From Elmis aenea (taxonomy: Eukaryota; Arthropoda; Insecta; Coleoptera; Elmidae): a stretch of DNA of 64,000 nucleotides. A model generated the notes under the pieces. It worked only from the letters and a program-made list of their open reading frames with translations, was not told the origin of the DNA and made no database searches. The stretch is taken from assembly GCA_947652605.1 (NCBI GenBank), contig OX393583.1:12875222-12939221 (forward strand), given 5' to 3'. A program made the position numbers and the translations under genes. Below, piece after piece: positions 32,601-41,293 of this stretch (position 1 is its first letter; each line of letters opens with the position of its first letter).

Positions 32601-34916
32601 GTTTGCCAAGTCCTAAAAACCGATTGATAATGTATTAGGTACGAGTACGGAACGCTGATTAAAAAAAAGTAATACTGACTTGTTTAATTTTACTTTAAAA
32701 AAAAAACATGGTTGGTACTGTTTTCGGTAGAGTATCGTATCGTAAACAGACAAAAAATGGTTTATAGGATTTAGTAATTATCTTATACACTGGTCCAATA
32801 AATAAATGCATAAATAATTTTAAAAAATCTCTATTTAAACGTAAGACGTAAGTATGGTAAAACTACAACTTTCCTATAAAATAATGTCAAAAGTGTGTAG
32901 TCAAACGATAAAATTATAAGTGTCTTGGTTTTTCTTTCAATTGTTTCAAATTACCGCTGTCTACCTTCATAGCCTACTTAAAAATATTACTTTGACCTAA
33001 TAATTAACAATAAAATCTCGATATCTCGGAAAATATCAATTCTAGGTGAAAAACAGCCTGAATGTTTTCGAAAGAGAATTAAATTTTCTATAAAACGGTT
33101 TAATAAAATATAGGGCATTGTATTTAAAAAAAATGAGTTATCGATGTTTAAAGTTTCACAAGTTTGACCAAGCGTAAAAAACGCCCTGTATAATATTTTA
33201 AAAATGTAGGTGGTGCAAACTGTTACATAATCTATTGTCAAGCTTATTTCCAAGCGAATTTCTTCAGACTTCTTAAAGTTTTCAAATGTTGAAAATTTTT
33301 GAAAGTATACTGTATTTTCATGAAAATGCAATTTTCACGAGAACGGTTGACTTTAGACCCATATAACCTTTTACATTTTTTGAAGTAAATTTAAAGAGGA
33401 ATCCAAAAATGTAAAAATATACAGGGTGTTCCATAAGAAAAAGTATAACTTTGATATGGCACTCTTTTTTGGAGCACCCTGTATATTTGAAAATATTTTT
33501 AAAATGTAGCCCTTATTGACTTAAATAATCTAACAGCGACAGAAATTGGAAAATATAAACGGTTTCGCCATAAAACTCCGACGCGTCCGTCGTGACTCAC
33601 CCTGTAGATTACAGGGGTGGCCAAGCTCCTTGATAGTCCGAGTCATTTTTCAAAATTTGAAATTTTTCGCGAGCCGCAATTAAATACGTATTTAAAAGGT
33701 ATGCAAAAAAGGTATTAAAAATATTTTTTTTACAGAAATTATATTTATTGAAAACATATAAATAAAAGTACAAAATATGTGTATTGAATTTAAATATTAA
33801 AAATTAAACACATTTATTTTACTTCTCTTGATAATTCTTTAAAATTTGGTGAATAATTGGTGACAGCACTTCTCAGTAATTCTTCGAGATGCTGGTTAGT
33901 TAATACTGATCGGTCAAAATCGGTCTGGAGTCGGTCGATTACGGACGATTACGCCACTGTTTATGTTCGTTCGCGCAGTTTTCGATGAGTCATATCATTC
34001 TTAACTTGGACGGAAATGAAATTTGTTACAACGTTGCACTTAGTCTTTCATATTTGTTGTCAGTAATTTAAAAGACATTTTGAAACACATACGGAACGAT
34101 AATAATTTTTTTAAATATAATAGCACAAAAATGAACAGGGAACTCGGGTACATTTATCGAGAGCCACAAATAATCCTTCAAAGAGCCTCATGTGGCTCGC
34201 GAGCCGCAGGTTGGCCACTCCTGATATAGAAAGTGCGTTTGTTGGCGGCGCTTCGCTGACGTACCTGCCTATGTCACTTATTTATGTCACTGACGACTGA
34301 CACTATGCTAAATTTTTATTCGAATAGTTAATCATGTTTTTGTTTAGCAGTAGCATTTAGTAGTATTTAGCAGGGGTTTCGTTTTTGACGTTTTTCTCCG
34401 GAACCGTTCAAGGTTTTTCAAAAACTGCACCATTTTACTTGAAAATGATGCGCGCATTGGTGAAAAAAAATTGTCCCTGACGGTTTCATGGCCAACTCGA
34501 TCGCAAAAATGACGCTTTAATACCAATTTTTCAGTTTTTCCCCTATTTCTCCGAAGGAAATGGCCAGTGGCACTTATAACTCTGAAAAACATTTAGTTTT
34601 GATGTCCTTGATTTTATTGTAGGTTGGTTATTCGATATTAATGTTGTTTTTTTTTCTTCCAAAATTGGTCAGAGCTGACTTAGAGGAGCATTGTCATATA
34701 CTTTTTTAAATCCACAAACAGTAAGTGGATTTCCTGATTTTGCGAAGTCATTTTTTTAATAATTTGAGTTAGAGAAAACACATGAGTTTTTGATACCTGC
34801 TCTTAAAATAAGTATAACACTAATCGAATCTTATATTATTTTCAGGTGTGGATTTTATTCTAGTACAAAAGGGAGATCATTTCTTATTTTGGTATAAAAA
34901 GATCAACCTTCAATAG
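20689..34916 (+). CDS. DUF4430 (transcobalamin C-terminal-like) small secreted protein, gene C
   Basis: Exons 20689-20745, 20902-20959, 31315-31617 and 34846-34916 have GT-AG borders and join in frame (489 nt) into 162 residues. Phases (0, 1, 1) and the 303-nt third exon equal those of gene B. Residues 1-19 form a signal peptide; 20-38 are a short Lys-rich linker (GSKQKKIDTSVETKV). The DUF4430 core follows: YTLWEGDDIEEHY (48-60), GHYVTTINGV (97-106), YWMIYRL (115-121) and DHFLFWYKK (150-158). Unlike gene B it has no cysteine at all, so any disulphides in B are not needed by the fold. Secreted; ligand unknown. Intron 1 is only 156 bp, intron 2 is 10.4 kb and full of transposons, intron 3 is 3.2 kb and mostly one palindrome and a hAT-like unit. 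No AATAAA is seen soon after the stop. Confidence 0.88.
21111..22366 (-). pseudogene. RTE-like LINE, 5'-truncated, with 10-bp TSD
   Basis: Exact direct repeats CATCTTAGTA at 21101-21110 and 22367-22376 flank the unit; the 3' end (low coordinates) is a TATATATA tail. The minus strand encodes an RT without endonuclease: SGFRKGRSVQDHIFT (about 22345-22300), DLQKAFDKVSRQKVWEI, DGLRQGGGMSPILFTIFMDS, the catalytic CAFADDIVIMA (about 21935-21900), the thumb NFDYLGVTI, a Trp-rich QLSWWGHLQRMD tail and WRKFMYNT then stop at 21168. The frame is open for 356 codons from 22238, so this is a young copy. It lies in gene C intron 2. Confidence 0.85.
22657..23261. mobile_element. TA-flanked non-autonomous element with GGGGAAGGTCGGGT ends
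   Basis: 605 bp, inverted ends GGGGAAGGTCGGGTTATATC and GATATTACCCGACTTTCCCC, flanked by TA (22655-22656, 23262-23263). The subterminal string TATATCGGAC/GTCCGATATTA recurs at least four times (22671, 22867, 23221, 23237). No ORF. The plan matches 51449-52752. Confidence 0.8.
23700..23958 (+). pseudogene. hAT transposase C-terminal dimerisation domain
   Basis: The + strand reads FWIKIGNEYPVLHEKAM, then LLPFSTTYLCEVTFSAMSVI, then TKKRNRLNVSSALRLSVTTL and SPRIDIFSNKKEKQQSH, stop at 23956-23958. This is the hAT C-terminal signature (YP.L...A...L..P.T....E..FS....I....RNRL...LR) of the ZBED/FAM200-related group. Upstream sequence 23554-23700 keeps only scraps with stops. Catalytic residues are not preserved in the window. 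Confidence 0.8.
23990..24317 (-). repeat. Interspersed repeat with GTTT-rich tail, copy 1
   Basis: Shares with 36694-37210, in the opposite orientation, the strings CCCGGCGATGCACGGG / CCCGTGCAACGCCGGG, GGTCCCGATCGGTCAACGGA, CCTAGGATTCTATAGCGAAC and the (CAAA)n tail ending CTCTTTTATATA. No coding region. The family is not recognised. Confidence 0.65.
24318..25658. mobile_element. Palindromic TA-flanked element (CAGGGTGCGCCATTAGTGCG family)
   Basis: 1341 bp with TA on both sides. Arms of about 320 bp are nearly exact inverted copies, so the mirror ORFs at 24363-24629 and 25392-25613 are repeat artefacts. Each arm contains the string CAGGGGGTTTCATAAAAG near 24440 and inverted near 25535, meaning that this feature predates the arm duplication. 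A further CAGGGTGTTTCTTATAG terminus lies at 24747. Confidence 0.85.
26680..27515. repeat. Dispersed AT-rich repeat, copy 1
   Basis: Direct-orientation similarity to 44165-44980: AAGAAACTYGACTATTTT, AGTATGCAACAAATGAAAAA-like string, AGATTTYAGAAATATTCACAAGAGTAAAG and GGCCTTATTT. A CAGGGTCGGGCAAAATTTGA start at 26678 and a CACCCTGTA at 26822 may be borders. No coding capacity. Confidence 0.55.
28093..28501. mobile_element. 409-bp element with 8-bp TSD, unit 1 of inverted pair
   Basis: Ends CACGGTCTACTACACAGG and CCTGTGTAGTAGACCGTG. It is flanked by GTTTAGAG on both sides (28085-28092, 28502-28509). Internal motifs AAGAACCATTCGCCATAAA and its inverse make it partly palindromic itself. hAT-like by TSD length. 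Confidence 0.8.
28510..28918. mobile_element. 409-bp element with 8-bp TSD, unit 2 of inverted pair
   Basis: The reverse-oriented near-identical twin of 28093-28501, with its own flank GTTTAGAG at 28919-28926. Three copies of the same octamer thus separate and border the two units. Confidence 0.8.
29839..30295. mobile_element. hAT-like MITE with ACCGGTT repeats, exact TSD
   Basis: 457 bp, flanked by exact CTCTTAAT (29831-29838 and 30296-30303). It contains a run of AAAACCGGTTG units near 30125-30175. The second R1 copy (54479 onward) has no such insert at the equivalent place, confirming the borders. Confidence 0.8.
30929..31314. other. End of gene C intron 2, nothing recognised
   Basis: Single-copy-looking sequence leading to the TTTTTTCCAG acceptor of gene C exon 3. 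No repeats, ORFs of note or signals beyond the polypyrimidine tract. Confidence 0.4.
31918..31970. mobile_element. 53-bp TA-flanked mini-element
   Basis: CAGGGTGCTCC...GGAACACCCTG with TA at both sides. It is one of the smallest units of the CAGGGTG type in the window. A 60-bp inverted counterpart sits at 33422-33481 in the other arm. Confidence 0.65.
33422..33481. mobile_element. 60-bp TA-flanked mini-element, mirror copy
   Basis: Inverted counterpart of 31918-31970 with a 7-bp internal length difference, flanked by TA. It sits at the mirrored position in the right arm of the larger palindrome. Confidence 0.65.
33612..34223. mobile_element. hAT-like non-autonomous element (CAGGGGTGGCCAA ends)
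   Basis: Ends CAGGGGTGGCCAAGC and TTGGCCACTCCTG, with GCGAGCCGC repeats inside each end (33668, 34200). The typical hAT terminal form is present, but the flanks do not give a clear 8-bp duplication. It begins 7 bp after the palindrome 31795-33604. No ORF. Confidence 0.6.
34224..34845. other. End of gene C intron 3
   Basis: No gene seen. 34557-34612 repeats the loop sequence of the hairpin at 15559-15763 (GGAAATGGCCAGTGGCAC). The rest is AT-rich intron ending at the TTATTTTCAG acceptor of exon 4. Confidence 0.45.
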
Positions 34917-35033
34917 CTTTATGTGATTGTAATTTTGCAAGAATTTGTACCGAGTGGCTATAAAAGACTTATTTATGCAATTTCTTTTAATATTTTAGTA
35001 ATTGTGTAATATGATATGTTATTTATCTATATA

Positions 35034-36693
35034 CAGGGTATCCCCGTTATCACCGCGAATATTTTAAGTGGTGATAGAGGACCTTTTTCTAAGAAAAAAT
35101 TTCAAGTAAAATTTTTTCCTAAAATCAAATGCTAAGCTGATATCAACACTTACTTGACTTTTTTACACTTCTGCATTTATAAGACTCTGTAGCCGAAAAT
35201 ATCAATTTTATCGTAAAATACCTTTAATCTTTTTAATAGAACATGAAATTATCTACAAAATTAGTTCTATTTATTTTTTGTCTACAGGCAATGGTTTGAG
35301 AGTTATAAAGCAGTTTGTACAAAAAAATGTAAAAAATTTACAAAATTTAATTGTTTCTTAGACTTTGCAACCGCTGTATCTTTAAAACGAAAGGTTGTAC
35401 AAAAAAACCGACGGCCCATTCCGGTTACCAAATTTTATGGGCTACAACTTTGGTTCAGTGAAATTTTTTGAAAATCAAACCGATTTTCCGGAAAAGCTGA
35501 AAATAAGGAATAGAGTGCAAAAACAAAATTTCCTACAAATATTGTTTTGTACTTAAAAATGCTTTTAAAGAGAGTGCGATTACGTGATTGAAAATGATGG
35601 AGGTCATTTTGAACACTTATTGAAGTAATTTTGTGGTTACATGTTAATTTTATTGCGACCAGATGGATTTGCATTGTTTTGCATTTATCGTTTTTTTTTT
35701 CACCTTTTTCACTATTATAAACATTTCTATGATACATTATTGAACAACATATTCACCGAAGCTGTAGTCCGTTAAATGCCTTATCCGCAATAGGCATCCG
35801 TTTTGCTCTACGACGTTTCGTTAAAAAGATGCGGCGTTTTTAAAAATTTACATAACTTATTTATATGCAATTTTACAATTTTTTGTTAAATTTGTTCGTT
35901 AGCTCCTTAAAAAAATGATAAGGGGTGGTTTTCTGAAGAATTTCAAACTTCATAAAAAGCTTTGAAACTGATGAGATACATAATTTTATGGATGTTGCCG
36001 ATGCTATGGCATTTATAAATACAAAATGTCATAATTACCGGGAGTTTTTGTTTTTCGAAAACGATAACATGCAAAACAATGCAAATCCAAATAAAATTAA
36101 CATGTAACCACAAAATTACTTCAATAAGTGTTCAAAATGACCTCCATCATTCAATTACGTAATCGCACTCTCTTTTAAATACAAAACAATATTTGTAGGA
36201 AATTTTGTTTTTGCACTCTATTCCTTATTTTCAGCTTTTCCGGAAATCGGTTTGATTTTCAAAAAATTTCACTTGACTAAAGTTGTTGCCCATAAAATTT
36301 GCTATCCGGAATGGGCCGTCGGTTTTTTTGTACAACCTTTCGTTTTAAAGATACAGCGGTTGCAAAGTGTAAGAAACAATTAAATTTTGTAAATTTTTTA
36401 CATTTTTTGTACAAACTGCTTTATAACTCTTAAACCATTGCCTGTAGACAAAAAATAAATAAAACTAATTTTGTAGAGAATTTTATGTTCTATTAAAAAG
36501 GTTAAAGGTATTTTGCGATAAAATTGATATTTTCGGCTACGGAGTCTTATAAATGCAGAAGTGTAAAAAAATCTAGTAAGTGTTGATATCAGCTTAGCAT
36601 TTGATTTTTGGAAAAAAATTTACTTGAAATTTTTTCTAAGAAAAAGGTCCTCTATCACCACAAAATATTCGCGGTGATAACGGGGACACCCTG
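35034..36693. mobile_element. Palindromic TA-flanked element (CAGGGTATCCCCGTTATCAC family)
   Basis: 1660 bp with TA on both sides. Arms 35034-35760 and about 36040-36693 are inverted copies; shared blocks include GTACAACCTTTCGTTTTAAA (inverted) and AATGACCTCCATCAT-type sequence. A one-armed relative is at 8190-8697. It starts 117 bp after the gene C stop codon. Confidence 0.85.
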
Positions 36694-37210
36694 TATATAA
36701 AAGAGCTTGTTTGTGTTTGTTTGTTTGTTTGTTCGCTATAGAATCCTAGGTCCGTTGACCGATCGGGACCAAATTTTGCACAGTTACTATTTAGGACCTT
36801 GCAGATCTAACGCCAAACTTTAAGTACAAGCACATATTACCAATTAAAAAAAAAAAAAATTACTTGGACGGGATTCGATCTTACGTCGGCAAATACCTGG
36901 TCATAGCACGATACGGCGCGGTGTATTTCACAAGTAAAGATTGTTTTGTATACAATTATTAATAAATATACATGAAGTATTATTTTTATTAGTACATTTT
37001 TAATTGAAACAAGACGAAAGAAAATAAATTTGAGTTATTATTCAATTTTTAAGCAATAAATAGTTATTTTTTAATGAATTATAAGAAAATGGAAAGATGA
37101 TTGATCAGAGTATGTCATTTGTGTATGATTTGGAATTATTGGGCTTATTCAAGTTAAAAAAGTAATTAAAATTGTAATCGCCCGTGCAACGCCGGGTAAA
37201 TCATCTTGTA
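36694..37210 (+). repeat. Interspersed repeat with GTTT-rich tail, copy 2
   Basis: Opposite orientation to 23990-24317. Begins TATATAAAAGAGCTTG, then (GTTT)n, GTTCGCTATAGAATCCTAGG and TCCGTTGACCGATCGGGACC, and ends CGCCCGTGCAACGCCGGGTA near 37200. Between about 36805 and 37170 it carries DNA absent from copy 1, including a tRNA-like stretch. Confidence 0.6.
36868..36937 (-). repeat. tRNA-like (SINE-type) promoter stretch
   Basis: The minus strand reads ACACCGCGCCGTATCGTGCT, a short loop, then GACGTAAGATCGAATCCCGT. The end resembles a pol III B box (GWTCRANNC) in a T-psi-C arm; the A box is weak and the cloverleaf does not fold well. It is probably the head of an old SINE, not a functional tRNA. 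Confidence 0.35.
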
Positions 37211-37639
37211 TATTATAAAGATATTATTAAAATGATTTTGAAGCTTTTTGCCAAAAGTATTTGTAAAACATTGTAAAGCTTAAATGAAAAGAAAGGCAAT
37301 ACTTCTTTTTTTTTCTGTATAGACTATTACACAGTAAGCTTGGTTCGTAACGATTAATTGTTTGCCGAGCTATACATTTTCTAGTATTTTTTTTTTATTA
37401 CGCAAATAAATTCTGGACTAATGTATTTGCAGTGTTAGAGTACGCTCATTATCTATGCACTTTACAGCTGATTGCAGTAGTGATTTTTTCCTAATCGTGA
37501 ATTTATTTTAATATTCATTCAGACCACCTATTTTTTATATCTGGTTTAAAAAAATAAAATTATAATTGGTAACTCAATAGCATAGTGATCCACTGCCAAG
37601 TACACAAACAAGATCTCGTAACATGATACGACAAAGAGG
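37211..37639. other. Intergenic DNA, nothing recognised
   Basis: AT-rich spacer before the second piggyBac remnant. Possibly the eroded 5' part of that element, but no TTAA-flanked terminus or transposase motif could be located. Confidence 0.35.
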
Positions 37640-37928
37640 TGGGTACAGTGAGCAAAAAACAAGAGATTTATGTCAAGCAACATGCAGCCTGCCAAAAAAA
37701 GGCCTGTAAATTCGACCAATTTTGCCTACAATCGTGATGCAACAATCTTCATATGTGACAAAGAAGAATAAATCAGTCGTGCTTTTGTCATCCATGCAAA
37801 TGACGGGAGAAGTCGATGGGACACAAGCACCCAAGCCACTGATAATAAACTTTTGCAACAAAACCAAAGGCGGAGTTGATGTTATGGTCAAAATGTTAGG
37901 CGAGCACATTGTGAAACGAAGCACATTG
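37640..37928 (+). pseudogene. piggyBac transposase fragment, 5' of the Harbinger insertion
   Basis: The + strand frame from 37722 reads SSYVTKKNKSVVLLSSM, then TGEVDGTQAPKPLIINF, then NKTKGGVDVMVKMLGEHIV. The S-M-x2-x-G-E strip and the FYNxTKGGVD motif with its catalytic Asp are typical of piggyBac transposases. The frame ends abruptly at HIVKRSTL, where the Harbinger element begins, and resumes at 41294. Upstream (37640-37720) some related codons with a stop are visible. It is non-functional. Confidence 0.8.
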
Positions 37929-38160
37929 GGTCGTATGCATAAAAGCAAGTAAAAGCTTTTACTAGCGATTTTGCAAGTAAATACTCGGTTCCGTATGCAT
38001 AAAAAGTTTAAGCATTTACTAGGAGTAGTATTTACTTAATTTTCAGTAAATACTTAAAAACCGTATGCATAACATGGAGTATTTACTTTAAGTAAGTACT
38101 AGTACAATCTCAAGTCTGCCTCTCACCGTACTTACGAGTATTTTCGCATCAGTCTTAACC

Positions 38161-39167
38161 ATGGCGTTGTTCATGAGATGTAAAGCTCCTAAAATCTATA
38201 AAAATCAACGAAATCACGATTCTCGACAATATCGTGCACTATTTAGGTTCGAAGAACGTCATGTCGATTACCTGGCAGAAACATTCTTGGCAACGTGGAC
38301 GAAACCAGAGGTGGTGCTCTTTCACGGAAGGAAAAAGTTGAGGTATTTTTAATATACGTAGGTGGTCCCGGATTTCAGATAGGCGTTGGTGAGAATGTAG
38401 GTGTTAATCAAAGTACAGTTAGCCGAACTGTAACAGAAGTTGCGTGCAAAATCTATACCAAACGCCAAGGCTGGATCAAATTTCCAAAAAATATGGGTGA
38501 AGTAGATAAAGCAAAAAGAAATTGTCAGATAAAATTTAATTTTCCGTGTTGTATAGGAGCTTTAGACTGTACACACGTCGAAATACTCAGACCACCAGAA
38601 CACGCCGACAAATATATCAATAGAAAATCCAAGTCTTCTATTAACGTTCAAGTTACTTGTGATAGCAACGAATTATTTACGAGTGTTGATGCTACCAATC
38701 CAGGCTATACTCATGACAGTCGGGTGTTACGAAAATCTGGATTAGTTGAAAAGATTGCCTGTTATAACGGAAATGCGGTCATAATTGCCGACGCGGGATA
38801 TGGGATCGCTCCGTGGATTATGACACCATACAGGAATCCTGATAATGATGTCCAAAAGCATTGCAACAAAGTACATGCAAAAAACAGAGTTATTATTGAA
38901 AGACTCTTTGGATAAGTTAAGCGACGGTTTCCACTCTTAAATTCGGCTTGACTTTGCTATAATTCCGTCAGTTATCGTAAGTTGTTTTGTACTCCACAAC
39001 GTAGCAAAGCACCTACCTAGGTGATAACACATTCGGTGAGGAAGATCAAGTTAACTATAATCTTAGTGTCGAAGAGGAGGAAGGCCAAGAAGACGTTGAG
39101 AATAACATCAGGCGAGCTGGCATAAGGAAAAGAGAAAACATCGCACAATTACTAATCGGTACTTAGT
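38161..39167 (+). pseudogene. Harbinger (HARBI1-type) DDE transposase, broken
   Basis: The N-terminal frame 38161-38352 (MALFMRCKAPKIYKNQRNHD) shifts near 38300 into the main frame 38295-38915. That frame has a helix-turn-helix-like GVNQSTVSRTVTEV, the first catalytic Asp in CCIGALDCTHVEI, TNPGYTHDSRVL, the second Asp in IIADAGYGIAPWIMTPYRNP, and the Glu region NRVIIERLFG. A CAA-to-TAA change stops it at 38914-38916; VKRRFPLLNSA follows in frame, then a frameshift to IPSVIVSCFVLHNVAKHL. A full-length frame would be near 330-350 residues, usual for the family. All three catalytic residues survive, so decay is recent. Confidence 0.85.
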
Positions 39168-39360
39168 TGGGGAAAAAAATTGATCTAAAAGTTTATAATA
39201 CTCCTAGTAAATTCTAAAAAGACACCATTTATTGTTTAGAACCTAAAATTATAAAAAAAATTTAATAACAATCAAATTATGATTTTAATATGGACTGTTA
39301 CAAACGTTATTCTTTTCTTGTGATTAACCATGACAATATGTAAATGAACTATTTATAAAT

Positions 39361-41004
39361 ATGTGCCCCGACAATACAGATGGGTCAATTTCGGAAACCA
39401 GCCACTTCAAACAAAATAATATGTCCATCTATCTACGTCCCACTTCTTACGAGGAAATTTATAAAACTATAATGTCACTTAAGAACACAAAATCAACAGG
39501 AGAGGATGAAATACCAACAAACCTCTTAAAACATACTGCCGACCTAATATCTGGACCTTTGAATCACATCATAAACCTTTCTTTAAAAAATGGCATATTT
39601 CCAAACAAACTAAAATGTGCAAAAATCAAACCTATCTACAAAAAAGGGGATGTAAGTGACATAGGAAACTATAGGCCCATAGCCATACTCACAAACATCA
39701 GTAAGATATTTGAAAAAATAATCTACAACAGAATTGAAAATTACTTAGACCACTATGGCATAATAAACAACGCTCAAAATGGTTTCAGAAAAGGCAAGAC
39801 AACTACCCGTGCTATTTACATGGCAATCCGAAATGTACTTCAATCCCTCAACAAAGACAAACACACCATGGTCATGTGTGTTGATCTCTCAAAAGCTTTT
39901 GATAGTGTTGACCACGAGATACTGCTAACGAAATTAGAACACTATGGTATACGAGGGACCGCCCATAATCTTATAACATCTTATCTTTCGGAAAGAAACC
40001 AATACGTTGCCGGAAAAGACACGTCAGGTAGATTTCTAAAATCCAACAAAAAGAAAATCAAAAAAGGAGTCCCGCAAGGATCAATCTTGGGCCCCCTCTT
40101 ATACATACTGTACACAAATGATCTTCCAGATTTTGTCAAAACTTCCCTTATACAATTTGCCGATGACACATCTGCCATTATTAGTTACTCAGATTCCAAA
40201 AACTCTGAACAAAAACTCTTTGACTGTTTAGGCCAACTCCAACATTGGTTTACGTTAAATAATCTAACCTTAAACGTCAATAAAACGCAAGTTATAAAAT
40301 TTTCACAAAGTAAAATAACCTCCGACTTAAAATTTCAAAATAATTCCACAAGTATAAATGTTGTTAATAAAATATCTTTTCTTGGTTTATGTATTGACTC
40401 TAGACTGGACTGGTCATACCATATCGAACGCCTGTCACAAAGCCTGTCACGGTACCCTTTTGCACTAAAAAACCTTAAAAAAATGGTCAATGCAAACGCG
40501 GCCAAAACTGCATATCATGCATATGTCGAATCTAGGTTACGCTATGCTGTAATTTTTTGGGGTAACGCTAGTGACTCAGAACGCCTCTTCATTATACAAA
40601 AGCGATGTATAAGAAATATATTTGGCCTGAACTACCGAGATCACTGCAAAGAAACTTTTCGTGACAACGAAATATTAACCTTTTACGGTCTATTTATCCT
40701 CGAAGCCATCATGTTCGTAAAAAATAATGTAGATCTGTTCGAAGAGAATATAAGAAACCATGCAGCCAATACGCGACATAAAAAAAACCTAAAACCCGAT
40801 TGTTTCAAATATACCTATCTTCAAAAAAATGTAGCCTCCACAATTTTTGCTATATATAATAAATTTAACACATCACCTGAGAGTATAATAAATCTTCCCA
40901 CCCGCGAATTGAAGAAGAAATTAAGAAAAGTTCTGATTTCTAAAGCTTACTATGGAGTAAGCGAATATTTAAATGATGCTGACTTTGTAAAATGTTATAT
41001 TTAA
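39361..41004 (+). CDS. LINE ORF2 fragment (jockey/CR1-group reverse transcriptase), open
   Basis: A 547-residue open frame inside the Harbinger element. It starts in the linker before the RT (KSTGEDEIPTNLLK at about 42-55) and lacks an endonuclease, so the copy is 5'-truncated. RT boxes: YRPIAILTNISKIFEKII, QNGFRKGKTTTRAIY, MCVDLSKAFDSVDH (first catalytic Asp), KKGVPQGSILGPLLYILY, and QFADDTSAI (catalytic pair, about residues 264-272). The thumb has SFLGLCIDSRLDW and a C-terminal RCIRNIFGLNYRDHC. About 115 nt of 3' UTR lead to an ATT-repeat tail (41121-41141). No clear TSD. The intact frame argues for recent insertion. Confidence 0.85.
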   Translation: MCPDNTDGSISETSHFKQNNMSIYLRPTSYEEIYKTIMSLKNTKSTGEDEIPTNLLKHTADLISGPLNHIINLSLKNGIFPNKLKCAKIKPIYKKGDVSDIGNYRPIAILTNISKIFEKIIYNRIENYLDHYGIINNAQNGFRKGKTTTRAIYMAIRNVLQSLNKDKHTMVMCVDLSKAFDSVDHEILLTKLEHYGIRGTAHNLITSYLSERNQYVAGKDTSGRFLKSNKKKIKKGVPQGSILGPLLYILYTNDLPDFVKTSLIQFADDTSAIISYSDSKNSEQKLFDCLGQLQHWFTLNNLTLNVNKTQVIKFSQSKITSDLKFQNNSTSINVVNKISFLGLCIDSRLDWSYHIERLSQSLSRYPFALKNLKKMVNANAAKTAYHAYVESRLRYAVIFWGNASDSERLFIIQKRCIRNIFGLNYRDHCKETFRDNEILTFYGLFILEAIMFVKNNVDLFEENIRNHAANTRHKKNLKPDCFKYTYLQKNVASTIFAIYNKFNTSPESIINLPTRELKKKLRKVLISKAYYGVSEYLNDADFVKCYI

Positions 41005-41120
41005 ATATCATTTTTCTGTGTTTTTTCTTTTTTATTAACTATGTATATTATTTGTAATGTACGTAAATTATTATTGTGACAAGTTCTACACCTTTTTTGG
41101 GATATTCAGAACAAATAAAG

Positions 41121-41141
41121 ATTATTATTATTATTATTATT
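41121..41141 (+). repeat. (ATT)n tail of the LINE
   Basis: Seven ATT units directly follow an AATAAAG string and mark the 3' end of the LINE. Confidence 0.75.
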
Positions 41142-41293
41142 TGAATCATTAAGTAAAAGCTAGTAGTATTTACTTAAGATTTTCCAGCATTTGCTACCCA
41201 GTACTAGTAAAAGATTATGCATATGACATCTAGCATTTACTTTTACTTATACTTAATACTTATAAGTATTTACATATTTTTATGCATACGGCC

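Larger units (their letters stand above)
31795..33604. mobile_element. Palindromic TA-flanked element (CAGGGTGAGTCACGACGGAC family)
   Basis: 1810 bp with TA on both sides. Arms of about 600 bp or more are inverted copies (CGTCGGGGTTTTATGGCG at the end). Each arm carries a tiny CAGGGTG...CACCCTG unit at mirrored positions (31918-31970, 33422-33481). It lies in gene C intron 3. Mirror ORFs at 32071-32331 and 32987-33331 are artefacts of the palindrome. Confidence 0.85.
37929..41293 (+). mobile_element. PIF/Harbinger element with 3-bp TSD, itself holding a LINE
   Basis: Inverted ends GGGTCGTATGCATAAAA and TTTTATGCATACGGCCC, flanked by ATT on both sides (37926-37928 is ATT up to a one-base uncertainty, 41294-41296). 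Subterminal AGTAAATAC/GTATTTACT repeats fill 37950-38110 and 41145-41280. It encodes a HARBI1-type nuclease and contains a LINE (about 39355-41141). The second, Myb-like Harbinger protein is not present. Confidence 0.85.

Noticed and set aside
32071..33331. ORFs 32071-32331 (+) and 32987-33331 (-) as real genes
   Set aside because: Same palindrome artefact, in element 31795-33604.
36868..36937. Functional tRNA gene
   Set aside because: Only a B-box-like part is convincing; the acceptor stem and A box do not form.
38295..38915. HARBI1-like ORF as a domesticated host gene
   Set aside because: It has a premature stop and frameshifts and lies between Harbinger inverted repeats with a 3-bp TSD.
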